From Methanobacterium sp. (GTDB taxonomy: Archaea; Methanobacteriota; Methanobacteria; Methanobacteriales; Methanobacteriaceae), in contig JASEIM010000019.1 of the NCBI GenBank assembly GCA_030017655.1, positions 1 through 42,706 on the forward strand: DNA of 42,706 bases, in the 5' to 3' direction. Below are positions 1 through 8,172 of this stretch, in pieces. The position numbers and the translations under genes are program-made. The number at the start of each line of letters is the position of its first letter. Positions within the stretch are counted from its first letter, which is position 1. The notes under the pieces were generated by a model. The model worked only from the letters and a program-made list of their open reading frames with translations, made no database searches and was not told where the DNA came from.

Positions 1-768
1 CTGCCATTCTGTAGGGATTAGAAGTACTGCATAGTAATTATTTAAACTGCTGAACTCATAGACACGGTAAGTGTCCAGTATATCGTAACCTCTGACTTCT
101 TTAAGTAAATTATCGGCTAGTATCGTGTCGCATGCCGTAATTGACCATCTGGTAGGTACAAGTTTTCTGTTTTTTTCAATTCCCATTGTTCCAACAGAAA
201 AAGCCTTCTGTATACTTGAAAAAGGAACTCCTTTACTGTGAAGGTCAATTGTGGCTTCAGCAGCCTTAAAATCAGTGTCATAATACACTTTTTCCAGTTG
301 ATGATCCCATTTAACACTTTCAATGTCAAATTTTTCAATTAGCGCACTTGGACCATGTGGAGCAGTTTCATCACTAAATGAGAGACCTCGTGGACGGCTG
401 CCAAATTCGGCCTCGCTTTCAATGGATGTTGATGAAAGAGATATTTCCTGTAATTTCTCAACAAAAGAATTATCAAGATCCTGTATGCCTACTGTCTGTT
501 TTCCCCTGACAAGGCTTAATCTATAACCTATTATATCTTCCTGTGTCTTCTGATTTGGAATCCATGACTCGGGCATGTCCATAATAGATGTATCACCCTG
601 TATTGGGGCAATCATTGGTCCTGCATACACTTTAGGATAGTTCCAGCTTCCAATAAAAATAGATGGTGGCGTACTGCCGTCAAGTTCCCTACCAACGTCC
701 ACAGATTTAACATTCAAGTTAGCTGTAAGCTTTTTAAGGTAAGCTTCTTTGCCCTTAATCATGTTCAT
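1..768 (-). CDS. nreA: DNA repair protein NreA, N-terminal part (cut by window edge)
   Basis: The reading frame is open from the ATG at 768 to the first base of the window, giving 256 codons with no stop, so the C-terminal part lies outside. The translation begins MNMIKGKEAYLKKL. It contains a segment STPPSIFIGSWNYPKVYAGP, which matches the Nre N-terminal domain (formerly DUF650) pattern of GS-PP-F-G--YP-V--GP, and later RPRGLSFSDE. Archaeal Nre proteins act in DNA damage repair, and many carry a PCNA-binding tail at the C-terminus, which cannot be seen here. A second ATG six bases in (762) is an alternative start. No N-terminal zinc finger precedes the domain. The family call is from recalled motif patterns and is fairly secure; the repair role comes from family knowledge. 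Confidence 0.82.
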   Translation of the reverse strand, partial: MNMIKGKEAYLKKLTANLNVKSVDVGRELDGSTPPSIFIGSWNYPKVYAGPMIAPIQGDTSIMDMPESWIPNQKTQEDIIGYRLSLVRGKQTVGIQDLDNSFVEKLQEISLSSTSIESEAEFGSRPRGLSFSDETAPHGPSALIEKFDIESVKWDHQLEKVYYDTDFKAAEATIDLHSKGVPFSSIQKAFSVGTMGIEKNRKLVPTRWSITACDTILADNLLKEVRGYDILDTYRVYEFSSLNNYYAVLLIPTEWQ

Positions 769-900
769 ATATATTCACATTCTTTAATAAAAAAGTAATG
801 AGAGCGGATGAAAAGTAATTTTCACTAAACAATGAATTATTTATAGTGGAATTAAAATAAAAAGAACCTATATGTGATTTATAAATAAAAAAGGGATGTT

Positions 901-1788
901 ATGAACAACTCTCCAGATGAAATTCTACAAATTATCAATAAAACTATTTCTTTAAGCAGAGGAAATATATTTCAGCTTAGAAAAGATTTTGAGCATTTAT
1001 ATCTTAAATTAAGGTCAGATAAAGAGTTATATGTTAAAAAACGGGTCTTAGGTACAATAGATGGCCTTAAAATCTGTGCTGAAAAAGTTATTGATGGCCA
1101 TGTGATACTCTTTTTTCATGGAGGAGGTTTCATAACTGGTTCTACAAATGATCATTTAGATTTATGCGGAAAACTATCAGATTTATCAGGTGTTCCTGTC
1201 TTAAGTATTGACTATAGACTCGCCCCTGAGCATAAATTTCCTGCAGCAGTTGAAGATTGTCTTATATCTTATTTGTGGCTTCTTAAACAGGGAATTGATT
1301 CATCGAAAATTGTTCTTGCAGGAATATCTACTGGTGGAACCCTTGTTTTATCTACACTTTTATCTTTACGCAATAACGGAGTTAAACTTCCTGCAGCTGC
1401 TGTTTGCATGTCTCCAGCAGTAGATATGACATTTCAAGGCCAATCAATGATTACAAACCGGGAAAAAGACTGGTTAACGAAAGAAAGTCTTGATAATTTA
1501 AGAAAAATTTACTTGAAAGGTGAAGATCCAAAAAACATGCTGGCTTCTCCAATTTATGCTGATTTAAAGGGATTACCTCCAATCATGCTCCAGGCAGGTA
1601 GCCATGAGCTTCTTCTAGATGATATAATTAAATTTCATGGAAAATTAAAGGATTCAGATGTTAAAATAACCTTTGAATTATGGAAAGGAATGTTTCATTG
1701 TTTCCAGATGTTTTATTCAAATATTCCAGAGGGACAGGAAGCTCTTGAAAATGCTGGAATATATATAAAGAAGATATTATCAATATAA
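901..1788 (+). CDS. Alpha/beta hydrolase, HSL-type esterase
   Basis: 295 residues, about the usual length of the hormone-sensitive-lipase (Aes-like) esterases. The oxyanion-hole motif HGGGF is at residues 73-77 and the nucleophile elbow GISTGG at 141-146, making Ser143 the nucleophile. Asp240 (in LLLDD) and His266 (in MFHCF) complete a plausible triad. The elbow is unusual: the family normally has GDSAGG. The segment SIDYRLAPEHKFPAAVED around 102-119 is typical of the family. It should hydrolyse short acyl esters in the cytoplasm; there is no signal peptide. It is the first gene of a plus-strand accessory run and is followed by a hairpin-rich spacer and a second, unrelated esterase-type gene. 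Natural substrate unknown. Confidence 0.85.
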   Translation: MNNSPDEILQIINKTISLSRGNIFQLRKDFEHLYLKLRSDKELYVKKRVLGTIDGLKICAEKVIDGHVILFFHGGGFITGSTNDHLDLCGKLSDLSGVPVLSIDYRLAPEHKFPAAVEDCLISYLWLLKQGIDSSKIVLAGISTGGTLVLSTLLSLRNNGVKLPAAAVCMSPAVDMTFQGQSMITNREKDWLTKESLDNLRKIYLKGEDPKNMLASPIYADLKGLPPIMLQAGSHELLLDDIIKFHGKLKDSDVKITFELWKGMFHCFQMFYSNIPEGQEALENAGIYIKKILSI

Positions 1789-1802
1789 TGGATATATCAT
1801 GC

Positions 1803-1910
1803 TTTTTTGAGGTTGAAGAAAATCTTTAATTTTCTGAACCCAAATCCATAAAAATTATAGATTTTTGGATGTTAAAAAATGCTGCGCATTTTCTAAAATT
1901 CAAAGAATTT
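1803..1910 (+). repeat. Intergenic multi-hairpin element D
   Basis: The spacer between the two hydrolases is packed with inverted repeats. AGAAAAT (1817-1823) pairs with ATTTTCT (1829-1835). An imperfect stem spans about 1839-1870. AAAATGC (1876-1882) pairs with GCATTTT (1886-1892) across the 3-nt loop TGC. AAATTC (1896-1901) pairs with GAATTT (1905-1910) across AAA. The element opens with TTGAGGTTGAAG (1807-1818), a motif shared with the other arrays, and ends directly at the Shine-Dalgarno of the next gene (GAGG at 1911). Function unknown. Confidence 0.6.
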
Positions 1911-1920
1911 GAGGAAGAAC

Positions 1921-2547
1921 ATGAAAACTATTCTGTGTTACGGTGATTCTCTAACATGGGGCTATGACCCTGCAACAGGTAATCGAATTGCCATGGATAA
2001 AAGATGGACTCAGGTTTTAAAGCACGATTTAGGTAATGAATACATTATTATTGAAGAAGGTTTGAACGGCAGGACAACTGTCTGGGATGATCCTCTACAT
2101 GGAGGATACAAAAACGGTAAGAAATATCTAATTCCGTGTCTCGCTTCACATCGGCCTATAGATCTTGTAATACTGTTTTTAGGTACAAATGATCTTAAAA
2201 TGCGATTTTCTCTTTCTGCAGCTGAAATTGCTCAAGGTATTCGTGTTTTAGTAAATATCATTTTAAAAAGCGAGTCAGGACCCGGTGGCGGTGTTCCAAA
2301 ATTTTTATTAGTTTCACCCCCACATATTAAAGAATTATCTGATTTTACCGAAGAATTTAAAGATGGGAAGCCCAAATCACGTCAATTAAGTTACCATTAT
2401 AAGCAAGTTGCAGAAGAATATGGCTGTAACTTTTTAGATTCTTCAAAAGTTGTTGTTACCAGTGATATTGATGGAATTCATCTCGATGCTGGAGAACATG
2501 TTAAATTAGGGCATGAAATTTCTAAAATTATTGGAAAAATCTTATAA
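1921..2547 (+). CDS. SGNH/GDSL-family hydrolase (arylesterase-like)
   Basis: The motif YGDSLTWGYDP lies at the N-terminus (block I, catalytic Ser). LGTNDLK in the middle is block III. DGIHLDAGEHVKLGHEI near the C-terminus is block V, with the D--H pair. This set and the length of about 208 residues fit small single-domain SGNH esterases of the arylesterase/TesA-like group. They hydrolyse, and sometimes transfer, acyl groups on small esters or sugars. The frame is open from a TTG at 1909, but the ATG at 1921 sits 6 nt after GAGG (1911-1914) and places the protein directly on the GDS strand, so I start there. No signal peptide is seen, so it is probably cytoplasmic. It follows a hairpin-array spacer that may serve as its leader. 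Confidence 0.85.
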   Translation: MKTILCYGDSLTWGYDPATGNRIAMDKRWTQVLKHDLGNEYIIIEEGLNGRTTVWDDPLHGGYKNGKKYLIPCLASHRPIDLVILFLGTNDLKMRFSLSAAEIAQGIRVLVNIILKSESGPGGGVPKFLLVSPPHIKELSDFTEEFKDGKPKSRQLSYHYKQVAEEYGCNFLDSSKVVVTSDIDGIHLDAGEHVKLGHEISKIIGKIL

Positions 2548-2570
2548 TAATAGTTCACAAGGCAGATAAC

Positions 2571-3143
2571 ATGAATATAACAAAAAATAAGTTTCCCAAT
2601 ATTAATACAAAAAGACTTTTTTTACGTGAAATTAATCTAAATGATGCTAGAACTCTATTCCACTACTGGTCAGATGACGAAGTAACACAATATTTGAATA
2701 TAGACTCTTTCATTAATATCGGACAAGCATTAAATATGATCAGGCTATTAAAAAGCCTTTTTCCCCGAAAAGAAGGTATTCGCTGGGTAATTGTGAGAAA
2801 AGAGGATAATGCTGTTATTGGAACATGTGGTTTTAATAGCTGGGTAAAAAAGAGTTCTCGTGGAGAGATAGGATACGAATTGGGGCGTACATATTGGGGA
2901 AATGGATATGCAAGTGAAGCACTGTCAGAAATCATTAAATATGGATTTAATGTTATGGAATTAAATAGAATTGAAGCTTTCACAGTTCCAGAAGCCGTTC
3001 GCTCAATAAATCTACTTAAAAAGTTTGGTTTTAAAAAGGAAGGGATTCTAAGGGAATATGGGTACTGGAATAATCAGTACTGGGACGAAAATATTTATTC
3101 TTTGTTAAAAAAGGACTGGGTTTCTCAAAATAAGGCAGATTAA
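2571..3143 (+). CDS. GNAT-family N-acetyltransferase (RimJ/RimL-like)
   Basis: 190 residues. The N-terminal TKRLFLREINLNDA is the typical first strand of the RimJ/RimL-type (Acetyltransf_3) fold. RTYWGNGYASEAL near residues 106-118 is the acetyl-CoA pyrophosphate-binding motif A (R/Q--G-G/A type). It is followed by LNRIEAFT and SINLLKKFGFKKEGILRE, the conserved C-terminal half. It should transfer an acetyl group to an amine, possibly a protein N-terminus or a small molecule; the substrate cannot be told from sequence. It lies 23 nt after the SGNH hydrolase and 9 nt before the cupin gene, so the three are probably co-transcribed. Confidence 0.9.
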   Translation: MNITKNKFPNINTKRLFLREINLNDARTLFHYWSDDEVTQYLNIDSFINIGQALNMIRLLKSLFPRKEGIRWVIVRKEDNAVIGTCGFNSWVKKSSRGEIGYELGRTYWGNGYASEALSEIIKYGFNVMELNRIEAFTVPEAVRSINLLKKFGFKKEGILREYGYWNNQYWDENIYSLLKKDWVSQNKAD

Positions 3144-3152
3144 GTGATTATT

Positions 3153-3488
3153 ATGAATTATAAAGTTAGAAAAACAGATGAAGATGGTTACATCGACGTT
3201 TTTAATGGAATTAAACGAAAAACACTCGTTTACGGTGATAATACACTATTAACAGAATTTATACTTAAAAAAGGGAAAATTTTACCTATGCATAGCCATC
3301 CTGAAGAACAAACAGGTTATCTTGTTTCTGGCCACATAATACTGATTATTGGAGGTAACAGGCATGAAATGAAGCCAGGTGATAGCTGGGCAATTCCAGG
3401 GAATACAGAGCATGGGGCTGAAACACTGGAAGACTCCATTGCCATTGAAATTTTTTCTCCAATTAGAGAAGATTATATTCCAAAATAA
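3153..3488 (+). CDS. Cupin-domain protein
   Basis: A small single-domain protein of 111 residues. The first cupin motif appears as MHSHPEEQTGYLVSGHI, with two His and a Glu as metal ligands. The second is GDSWAIPGNTEHGAE, with the last His ligand. Single-domain cupins bind a divalent metal and may be enzymes or sensors; no substrate can be inferred. A GTG start at 3144 is possible, directly after the upstream stop. The ATG at 3153 is better because GTGAT (3144-3148) then acts as its Shine-Dalgarno at a spacing of 4. It is the last gene of the 1921-3488 run and ends 8 nt before the convergent methyltransferase. Confidence 0.85.
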   Translation: MNYKVRKTDEDGYIDVFNGIKRKTLVYGDNTLLTEFILKKGKILPMHSHPEEQTGYLVSGHIILIIGGNRHEMKPGDSWAIPGNTEHGAETLEDSIAIEIFSPIREDYIPK

Positions 3489-3496
3489 TTATTATT

Positions 3497-4138
3497 TTAC
3501 CTCTTCCTCCCAACATAATAAAAACCATTGGATTTATGGCCATTCATAGTATCATAAACAGTATTTTCAAATATTAATTCATTAAAATCTTTTGTTAATT
3601 TTAAAATATGTTCTTTAGTATGATGTCTGAAAACAGCCCCCTCTGGAAGTTCAAAAATGCCGTAAGCCCCATATTTATTTTCATATTTTTTATAACGTTT
3701 TAGATTTCTTTCATCTTGATTTAATAAATAATCATTGACATATAAAATTCCATCTTCTTTTAGAACTCTGGAGATCTCAGAAATTAGATTTTTCTGCTCT
3801 TTATCCTTATAACTGGAAGTTAAGACTGCAAGAAGAATTACAGCATCAAATTCATTATCTGGAAAAGGTATGGTATTTCCATCATTCTTAATTAGGTTTA
3901 AATGAGGATGAAGTCTTAATCCTCTGTTTATCATACCTTGTGAATAATCTATACCTGTTAAATTCTTGAATCCTTGATTATAAAGTTCATTTAATGTTCT
4001 TCCATAGCCACAACCTACATCCAGGATTTTCATTTCCTTTGAAACATACTTTTTAAACTCTTCCATCTGAAAAGGCGTTGGAAATTCCTTTTCTTCAGCT
4101 ACTTTATTCCAGTATTCTTTTTGATCGGGAATTTTCAT
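3497..4138 (-). CDS. Class I SAM-dependent methyltransferase
   Basis: 213 residues with the Rossmann-type methyltransferase core. Motif I is ILDVGCGYGR (38-47), motif II is LTGIDYSQGMI (60-70), and motif IV is FDAVILLAVL followed by LKEDGILYVNDYLL. This is the Methyltransf_11/25 layout. The N-terminal EYWNKVAEEKEFPTPFQ is a short cap with no transmembrane segment. The start ATG is preceded by GAGG at 7 nt. The acceptor is unknown; small-molecule methylation is the default guess. The gene is convergent with the cupin gene and divergent from the isochorismatase-fold gene, with only 47 nt between the two starts. Confidence 0.88.
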   Translation of the reverse strand: MKIPDQKEYWNKVAEEKEFPTPFQMEEFKKYVSKEMKILDVGCGYGRTLNELYNQGFKNLTGIDYSQGMINRGLRLHPHLNLIKNDGNTIPFPDNEFDAVILLAVLTSSYKDKEQKNLISEISRVLKEDGILYVNDYLLNQDERNLKRYKKYENKYGAYGIFELPEGAVFRHHTKEHILKLTKDFNELIFENTVYDTMNGHKSNGFYYVGRKR

Positions 4139-4185
4139 TTATTTTCCTCAAGTTTTAATTAGATTAATATTTTATATCATCAGAT

Positions 4186-4746
4186 ATGAGTATTATGAAA
4201 AAAGCATTACTTGTAATCGATGTACAGAATGAGTATTTTACTGGTAAATTACCAGTTACCTATCCAGAAAACAGTTTTCAAAATATTCTTAAAGCGATAG
4301 ATTCAGCAAATAAAATGGAAATTCCTGTAATTTTGGTTCAACATTCGAATCTTGATAAAGAGGCAGCTACTTTTAAAATAGGTACTGATGAACATGATAT
4401 CCATGAAGGAGTGCTTAAAAGAGATTTTGATAAAATTATAGAGAAAAATTTACCCGGAAGCTTCACAGGAACGGAACTAAAGTCTTTTTTGGATGTAAAT
4501 AACATAGATACAGTTGTAATTTGCGGATATATGACACAGATGTGCTGTGATACAACATCAAGACAGGCGATGCATCTGGGCTTTAATGTTGAATTTTTAA
4601 GTGATGCCACTGGAACACTTGATATATCTAACTCTGCTGGGGAAATAAGTGCTCAAAACTTGCATAAAGCAATTTTAATCACACAAACTATGAGATTCAG
4701 CAAAGTTATGAAAACTGACGAATGGATTGGAAAAATAGAACCCTGA
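4186..4746 (+). CDS. Isochorismatase-fold cysteine hydrolase
   Basis: 186 residues. The signature strand ALLVIDVQNEYFTG (7-20) carries the catalytic Asp12. VVICGYMTQMCCDTTSRQA contains the nucleophile Cys, most likely Cys120, after the cis-peptide segment GYMT. Lys87 can complete the Asp-Lys-Cys triad. The family cleaves amides or enol ethers of small molecules (nicotinamidase-, ureidoacrylate- or isochorismatase-like). Nothing in the neighbourhood points to one substrate. The ATG at 4195 (MKKALL) is an alternative start without the first three residues. The gene is followed by hairpin array A and the convergent guaAB. Confidence 0.88.
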   Translation: MSIMKKALLVIDVQNEYFTGKLPVTYPENSFQNILKAIDSANKMEIPVILVQHSNLDKEAATFKIGTDEHDIHEGVLKRDFDKIIEKNLPGSFTGTELKSFLDVNNIDTVVICGYMTQMCCDTTSRQAMHLGFNVEFLSDATGTLDISNSAGEISAQNLHKAILITQTMRFSKVMKTDEWIGKIEP

Positions 4747-4759
4747 AAAAATTGAAATT

Positions 4760-5020
4760 TTTTGACAGCCTCAAACACTGTCAAAATTCATAGGATTTTG
4801 ACGTGCTGAATCGAAGTTAGAAAAATACTTTGTATTTTTCTATAAAAAAAATCTTCGATTTTTTAAGATTCGCACACAAAAAATGTTTTGGGCATGAGAA
4901 ACCATGTTTCTCGGCTGCAAAACTTTCAGTTTTTGCAAGCATGTGAAAATTTCAATTTTTACGGTTACGAAATTAAACATGCAAATCTTCGATTTGCTGC
5001 ATCGAAATCAAAGATTTCGA
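4760..5020. repeat. Intergenic multi-hairpin element A (9 or more hairpins)
   Basis: This is the 368-bp space between two convergent genes. Stems include TTTTGACAG (4760-4768)/CTGTCAAAA (4778-4786), and the competing pair GTCAAAAT (4780-4787)/ATTTTGAC (4795-4802). AATCGAAG (4809-4816)/CTTCGATT (4853-4860) encloses an 11-bp stem (4818-4828/4832-4842, loop TTT). Further pairs are GAGAAAC (4896-4902)/GTTTCTC (4906-4912, loop CAT), TGCAAAAC (4916-4923)/GTTTTTGCA (4929-4937), GCATGT (4939-4944)/ACATGC (4977-4982) around an inner stem, GCAAATC (4981-4987)/GATTTGC (4991-4997, loop TTC), and TCGAAATC (5002-5009)/GATTTCGA (5013-5020, loop AAA). Not coding. It may act as a two-way transcription boundary. 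Confidence 0.65.
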
Positions 5021-5114
5021 ATTTTATCACATCATCTTTCATTTTCTCACACAAGAATATGATAGAAAAGAGAAAAATTAGATGAAAATAAATTAAATTA
5101 ATAATATAAAATTC

Positions 5115-6041
5115 TTAAGCAAATTCAATTGTACTTGGTGGTTTATCACTAACTGAAAGTGATACATGGGTTACTTCTGGAACTTCCGCCGTAATTCTGG
5201 CTGAAATTGTTCTAATCATTTCCCATGGAAGTTCAGGCACATGAGCAGTCATAGCATCCCATGATTCAACCATTCTAAGCACTACAAGATATCCAAAGTC
5301 TCTTATATCCCCTTTAACTCCTGTAACTTTAGTATCAGTTAAAACAGCAAAGTACTGCCAGAGTGTAGCGTCCAATCCTTCTTTTTTAACTTCTTCCTCA
5401 ACTATAGCATTCGCTTTTCTACATATTTCTATTTTTTCCTTAGTTAACTTTCCAACAACCCGTACAGCCAGTCCCGGGCCGGGGAAAGGTTGCCTGTTAA
5501 CCATTTCATCAGGAAGACCAAGTTCAGAACCTATTATTCTCACTTCATCTTTGTAAAGTTCCCTTATGGGCTCTACAAGCTCTAAAACCAGCCCATGAGG
5601 TAATGCAACATTGTGATGAGATTTAATTTTTCCCTCACTTTCTATCCAATCCGGAGCTATTGTGCCTTGAACTAAAAATTTAGCCCCTATTTTTTCTGCT
5701 TCTCTTTCAAAGACCCTTATAAAAACTTCACCTATTATTTTACGTTTCTCTTCAGGATCTTCTACACCTTCAAGCTCCTTTAAAAATTCTTCTTTAGCAT
5801 CAATGCAGTCAAAATTCAACCGTTTTTCAAATGTTTTCTGCACATATTCAGCTTCCCCTTCACGGAGAAGTCCATGATCAACAAATATAGCTATAAGATT
5901 ATCCCCAATAGCTTCAGAAGTAAGAACTGATGCGACAGAGCTATCAACTCCGCCAGATAAAGCAATAACTGCTTTTTCATCCCCTATTTGTTTTTTAATA
6001 TTTTCGATTGACTCTTTTATAAAATCAGATGGGTTAAGCAT
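5115..6041 (-). CDS. guaAB: GMP synthase, ATP-pyrophosphatase subunit B
   Basis: 308 residues, the length of the separate archaeal synthetase subunit. The PP-loop motif SGGVDSS is at residues 29-35. IFVDHGLLREGEAE follows, then FLVQGTIAPDWIESEG, NRQPFPGPGLAVRVVG and a C-terminal KPPSTIEFA, all diagnostic of the GuaA synthetase/dimerisation part. It adenylates XMP and aminates it to GMP, using ammonia from the amidotransferase subunit (11992-12561). A Shine-Dalgarno AGGTGA precedes the ATG. The partner subunit is on the same strand but almost 6 kb upstream, with four plus-strand genes in between. In many methanogens the two subunits are neighbours, so this looks like a split pair. Confidence 0.95.
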   Translation of the reverse strand: MLNPSDFIKESIENIKKQIGDEKAVIALSGGVDSSVASVLTSEAIGDNLIAIFVDHGLLREGEAEYVQKTFEKRLNFDCIDAKEEFLKELEGVEDPEEKRKIIGEVFIRVFEREAEKIGAKFLVQGTIAPDWIESEGKIKSHHNVALPHGLVLELVEPIRELYKDEVRIIGSELGLPDEMVNRQPFPGPGLAVRVVGKLTKEKIEICRKANAIVEEEVKKEGLDATLWQYFAVLTDTKVTGVKGDIRDFGYLVVLRMVESWDAMTAHVPELPWEMIRTISARITAEVPEVTHVSLSVSDKPPSTIEFA

Positions 6042-6236
6042 TCTATTTTCACCTAAAAAATTGTATTTTCTTGAACTTTAAATTATTTTTAATATATTTT
6101 TAATAAATATGGCAATAAAATATACTCTCAAATTCAAATATCAATTTTAATATTTATAATCTTTTAGTATTCAAAAATTAGGTCTACTTAATCATTCGAT
6201 CATTTTTTTATAAATTAAAAAACAGAATTAAAATAT

Positions 6237-7637
6237 ATGTCGATGATAAGTAAATTCAGAGATATAAACCCTCATACTGCTTTTCTTATCATAGGATTGA
6301 TTTATGGGATTGGTTTTCTTTTTGCCACCCCTGCATTTCAGGTTCCCGACGAATATGAACATTTTTACCGGGCGATATATGTAAGTGAAGGCCATATAGT
6401 TCCTGAGAAATTGGGAGATAAATCAGGAGTATATGTACCTGAAAGTGTTCGAATAACATCTCTAATTGTTTCTGATGAATGGTATTCTTTTATTGAGAAT
6501 AGGGATAAGATGAACTTAACATCTCTTTTTTATGTTCCATTTAAGAGTAAATACCTGGTTTTTGAAGACATATCACGGATAGCTGTGGTTACATATTCAC
6601 CTGTCCCTTATATAGTGTCTGGATTTGCCATTAGCCTTGGAAAACTGTTTAATTTATCTCCAATATTCTTAATGTATTTAGGGAGGTTAGCAAACTTACT
6701 AGCATGGGTTTTATTAACATACTATGCTATAAAAATCACTCCTGTCCATAAATGGGTTTTCTTTATGATTTCATTTATTCCAGTAACGTTATTTGAGGTC
6801 GCTTCTCTTTCAGCAGATAGTTTTATGCTTGGTTTATCTTTTTTAGTTATTGCAGTTTTTTTTAATATTGCACTGGACGATTATAAAAAGAAAATCAATT
6901 TAAAGGATATATACATCTTATTTATAATTTTACTGCTTTTAGCATTATCTAAACAGGTTTATTTTATTTTATTGTTCCTGGTATTTCTTATTCCTTTAGA
7001 AAAATTTGGTAGCAGGAAAAAAATGATTATTGTAAGCGCATTTTTATTTTCATCTATATTATTGATTACTGGATTATGGAGTTTTCTTGTTAAAGACCTT
7101 TATGTCCCTATAGTGCCCCAGATATCCGTTTTAGGTCAGATTTTATATATTTTAGGCGATCCTTTTAGATTTCCTTTTGTTGTATTAAACACATTTCTGC
7201 AGCTTGGTCTTTCTTATCAGATTTTGTTTGTAGGTAACTTTGTGCTGGATATTCCCCTCCCGGTTTGGTGGATAGGTATATATCTCTTTACCATACTTCC
7301 TGTATCGTTATTAGATAAATGCGATGTCGAAGTAAGATTTAAACATAAATTGATATCTTTTATTATTTTTATTATGACTTCCATACTTTTATGCGCTTTT
7401 GTATATTTTTCATGGACTCCTGTAGGGCAGAATACTATTGATGGTATTCAGGGTAGATATTTTATCCCGGTACTGCCCCTGCTGTTTATTTTATTTTATA
7501 AATGGAGCTATTTGAAAGACTTTGACAAAAAAATCCCCTCAATTGTTAGAAATAATTTAAATTTAATAATCACGGGCTATGTCTTTATTTATCTGTCAAT
7601 CACCCTCTTAATTTTCATAATAAGATACCATATTTAA
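6237..7637 (+). CDS. Multi-spanning membrane protein, DUF2142-like
   Basis: 466 residues with about ten hydrophobic segments. The segment after the first transmembrane helix, ATPAFQVPDEYEHFYRA (30-46), has the PDE--H acidic motif typical of DUF2142 proteins and resembles the catalytic loop of GT-C glycosyltransferases. These proteins are found in cell-surface glycan loci and are thought to handle lipid-linked sugars; a transferase role is inference. Start ATG at 6237, with 6243 also possible. A long AT-rich gap separates it from the GtrA gene on the same strand. First gene of the glycan-type island lying between the two GMP synthase subunits. Confidence 0.72.
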   Translation: MSMISKFRDINPHTAFLIIGLIYGIGFLFATPAFQVPDEYEHFYRAIYVSEGHIVPEKLGDKSGVYVPESVRITSLIVSDEWYSFIENRDKMNLTSLFYVPFKSKYLVFEDISRIAVVTYSPVPYIVSGFAISLGKLFNLSPIFLMYLGRLANLLAWVLLTYYAIKITPVHKWVFFMISFIPVTLFEVASLSADSFMLGLSFLVIAVFFNIALDDYKKKINLKDIYILFIILLLLALSKQVYFILLFLVFLIPLEKFGSRKKMIIVSAFLFSSILLITGLWSFLVKDLYVPIVPQISVLGQILYILGDPFRFPFVVLNTFLQLGLSYQILFVGNFVLDIPLPVWWIGIYLFTILPVSLLDKCDVEVRFKHKLISFIIFIMTSILLCAFVYFSWTPVGQNTIDGIQGRYFIPVLPLLFILFYKWSYLKDFDKKIPSIVRNNLNLIITGYVFIYLSITLLIFIIRYHI

Positions 7638-8172
7638 TAATTGTAAAAAATTTATTTATTAAGTACCAATCATATGGAGAAATCATATAAAATATTAATA
7701 GACATATTCTATAAATATTAAACCCCCACTATATCCTTAAAAAGAGATAAACAATGAATAAATATCTTAAGGTTACAAAATAATGAAATATTTATTATAT
7801 TTTTATTATATTCATATAATAAGTCAAAACTACAAAAATATACAATTAATGGTCTTCAAAGTAAGTATTATTAATAACTTTTTGACTATTTATTTCATAT
7901 AAAATGGTTTACTTCTATTGATCATAAAATAGATTATTATAAAATTTTACTTAATGTTCAGTGATTAATTTATTAATTAAAAAGTCTTATATTACATAAG
8001 CTAATATAAAGTAAAAAAAGTTATAATTCAATCTATTAAAGAGTTTATGCTTAAATTATGATTCTAAAATCATTAATTGTCAAATAAACATTTTTCTCAT
8101 CAATCGAAAAAACTTATACACAACAGACCCCATATTATGATAAATAATAATTTTTTTATTACTGGTGAACAT
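7638..8172. other. AT-rich gene-free spacer inside the glycan island
   Basis: 535 bp with very low G+C and stop codons in every frame. I see scattered TATA-like sequences, which are expected by chance at this composition, but no clear hairpin array, RNA gene or ORF with a Shine-Dalgarno. The promoter of the gtrA-like operon must lie here, but it cannot be singled out. An in-frame extension of the GtrA ORF back to a TTG at 8077 is rejected, because GGTGA at 8164-8168 points to the ATG at 8173. Confidence 0.6.

Noticed and set aside
4760..5020. CRISPR array
   Set aside because: There is no constant direct repeat with even spacers; the units are hairpins of different sequence. No cas genes in the window.
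4888..5085. 65-codon plus-strand ORF inside hairpin array A
   Set aside because: Its sequence is the translation of consecutive inverted repeats. No Shine-Dalgarno, no recognisable domain.
8077..8172. N-terminal extension of GtrA from a TTG
   Set aside because: GGTGA four bases before the ATG at 8173 marks the start, and GtrA proteins of about 140 residues are normal.
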